A DNA stretch of 64,000 nt from Sipunculus nudus (taxonomy: Eukaryota > Annelida > Sipuncula > Golfingiida > Sipunculidae). The notes under the pieces are model-generated. The model had not been told where the DNA came from. It was given only the letters and a program-made list of their open reading frames with translations, and searched no databases. The position numbers and the translations under genes were made by a program. The DNA lies in NCBI GenBank assembly GCA_026874595.1, contig CM049311.1, positions 72,150,453-72,214,452 of the forward strand. Reading direction: 5' to 3'. Position 1 is the stretch's first letter. The number at the start of each line of letters is the position of its first letter. Of this stretch, positions 63,601 through 64,000 are shown one piece after another.

Positions 63601-64000
63601 TTGATAGCTAGAATCTCACATATTAACTCTAATGTATTAATAACTAATTTTAACTTCAGGAATTTTTCTAACTCTGTGCAAATTAATGGTGACAAATCAT
63701 TCTTTTAGGATGGTAACCATCATCCACTCATTAAGCAGTACCACCATCAAGTTGTTGACCTTTAAAAAATCCTTAAAAAAACACATATTTGTATACTAGT
63801 ATTCTCCATTTCAAATTATGAGGCAGGGAGACAGCTGAGGGTCGCTTCCTATATATGTTCCCCACTCTGCAGTTGCCAGGAAATGCACACTTATAGCAGT
63901 TGCTACATTGATTCTCCAGAAATTTTGTAAGAGAACTGCATGGCCTTGTGAACGAAGTCCCCAACCTACAGTGCACACTTTACCAGGTATTTGTTCTTCA
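63601..64000. other. Non-coding stretch at the window end
   Basis: Nothing recognised. Confidence 0.4.

Noticed and set aside
30374-64000. Search for the next synaptotagmin exon (FPYEK... / DYDRFSRND-like / C2B)
   Set aside because: No matching coding stretch with splice sites was seen by eye; the exon is probably beyond the window, but a short exon could have been missed.

Overview
This is a 64 kb piece of an animal nuclear genome. It is AT-rich and almost entirely non-coding. One exon is unambiguous: a + strand exon at 30016-30373 encodes the first half of the C2A domain of a synaptotagmin, closest in recalled sequence to synaptotagmin-7. A second, weaker exon candidate lies upstream at 17236-17346. 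It joins the C2A exon in frame (phase 0 to phase 0) and would give a lipid-anchor-like N-terminus (MGSFLCC...). The window is therefore best read as introns of a large Syt7 gene on the + strand. The next C2A exon was not found in the remaining 33.6 kb. Bivalve or other mollusc is the likeliest source, because the repeats resemble the Helentron/'pearl' type known from bivalves. That is inference, not proof.

Most of the recognisable sequence is repeats. At least five families (called A-E here) share one architecture: a 5' end with a hairpin, a short inverted copy of that 5' end near the 3' end, then a small 3' hairpin, then CTAG or CTTG followed by T. This is the structure of non-autonomous Helitron-like elements (Helentron/HINE/pearl). 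Family A: 222-330 (fragment), 24292-28635, 32860-34055, 34240-36428, 41128-43206. Family B: 3843-4576, 44557-46469, 61192-61945. Family C: 11211-12392 and 25047-26798, the latter cleanly nested in an A copy. Family D: about 7440-8915. Family E: 640-1583 (two 3' parts), 37187-38500, 50690-52554. A possible sixth 5' end lies at 53135. All copies read on the same strand, the strand of the synaptotagmin exon. Families A, B and C carry a perfect 12-bp palindrome, GGTGGCGCCACC. Family D carries a CTCF-like core (GCTAGGGGGCGCTGC) once per ~330-bp unit.

DNA transposons with terminal inverted repeats form a second layer: 15442-16110, 18371-19447, 21165-21456, and a larger one (31091-36923) split by two family A copies. 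Three of these stand out as CpG-rich against the decayed surroundings, which suggests later arrival.

The rest is AT-rich intronic sequence with mini- and microsatellites (34-bp array at 6353-7415, (TA)n at 19446-19506, C and G runs), diverged local duplications, and tRNA-derived SINE-like pieces near the right end. No rRNA, intact tRNA, CRISPR, viral gene or complete protein-coding gene was seen.
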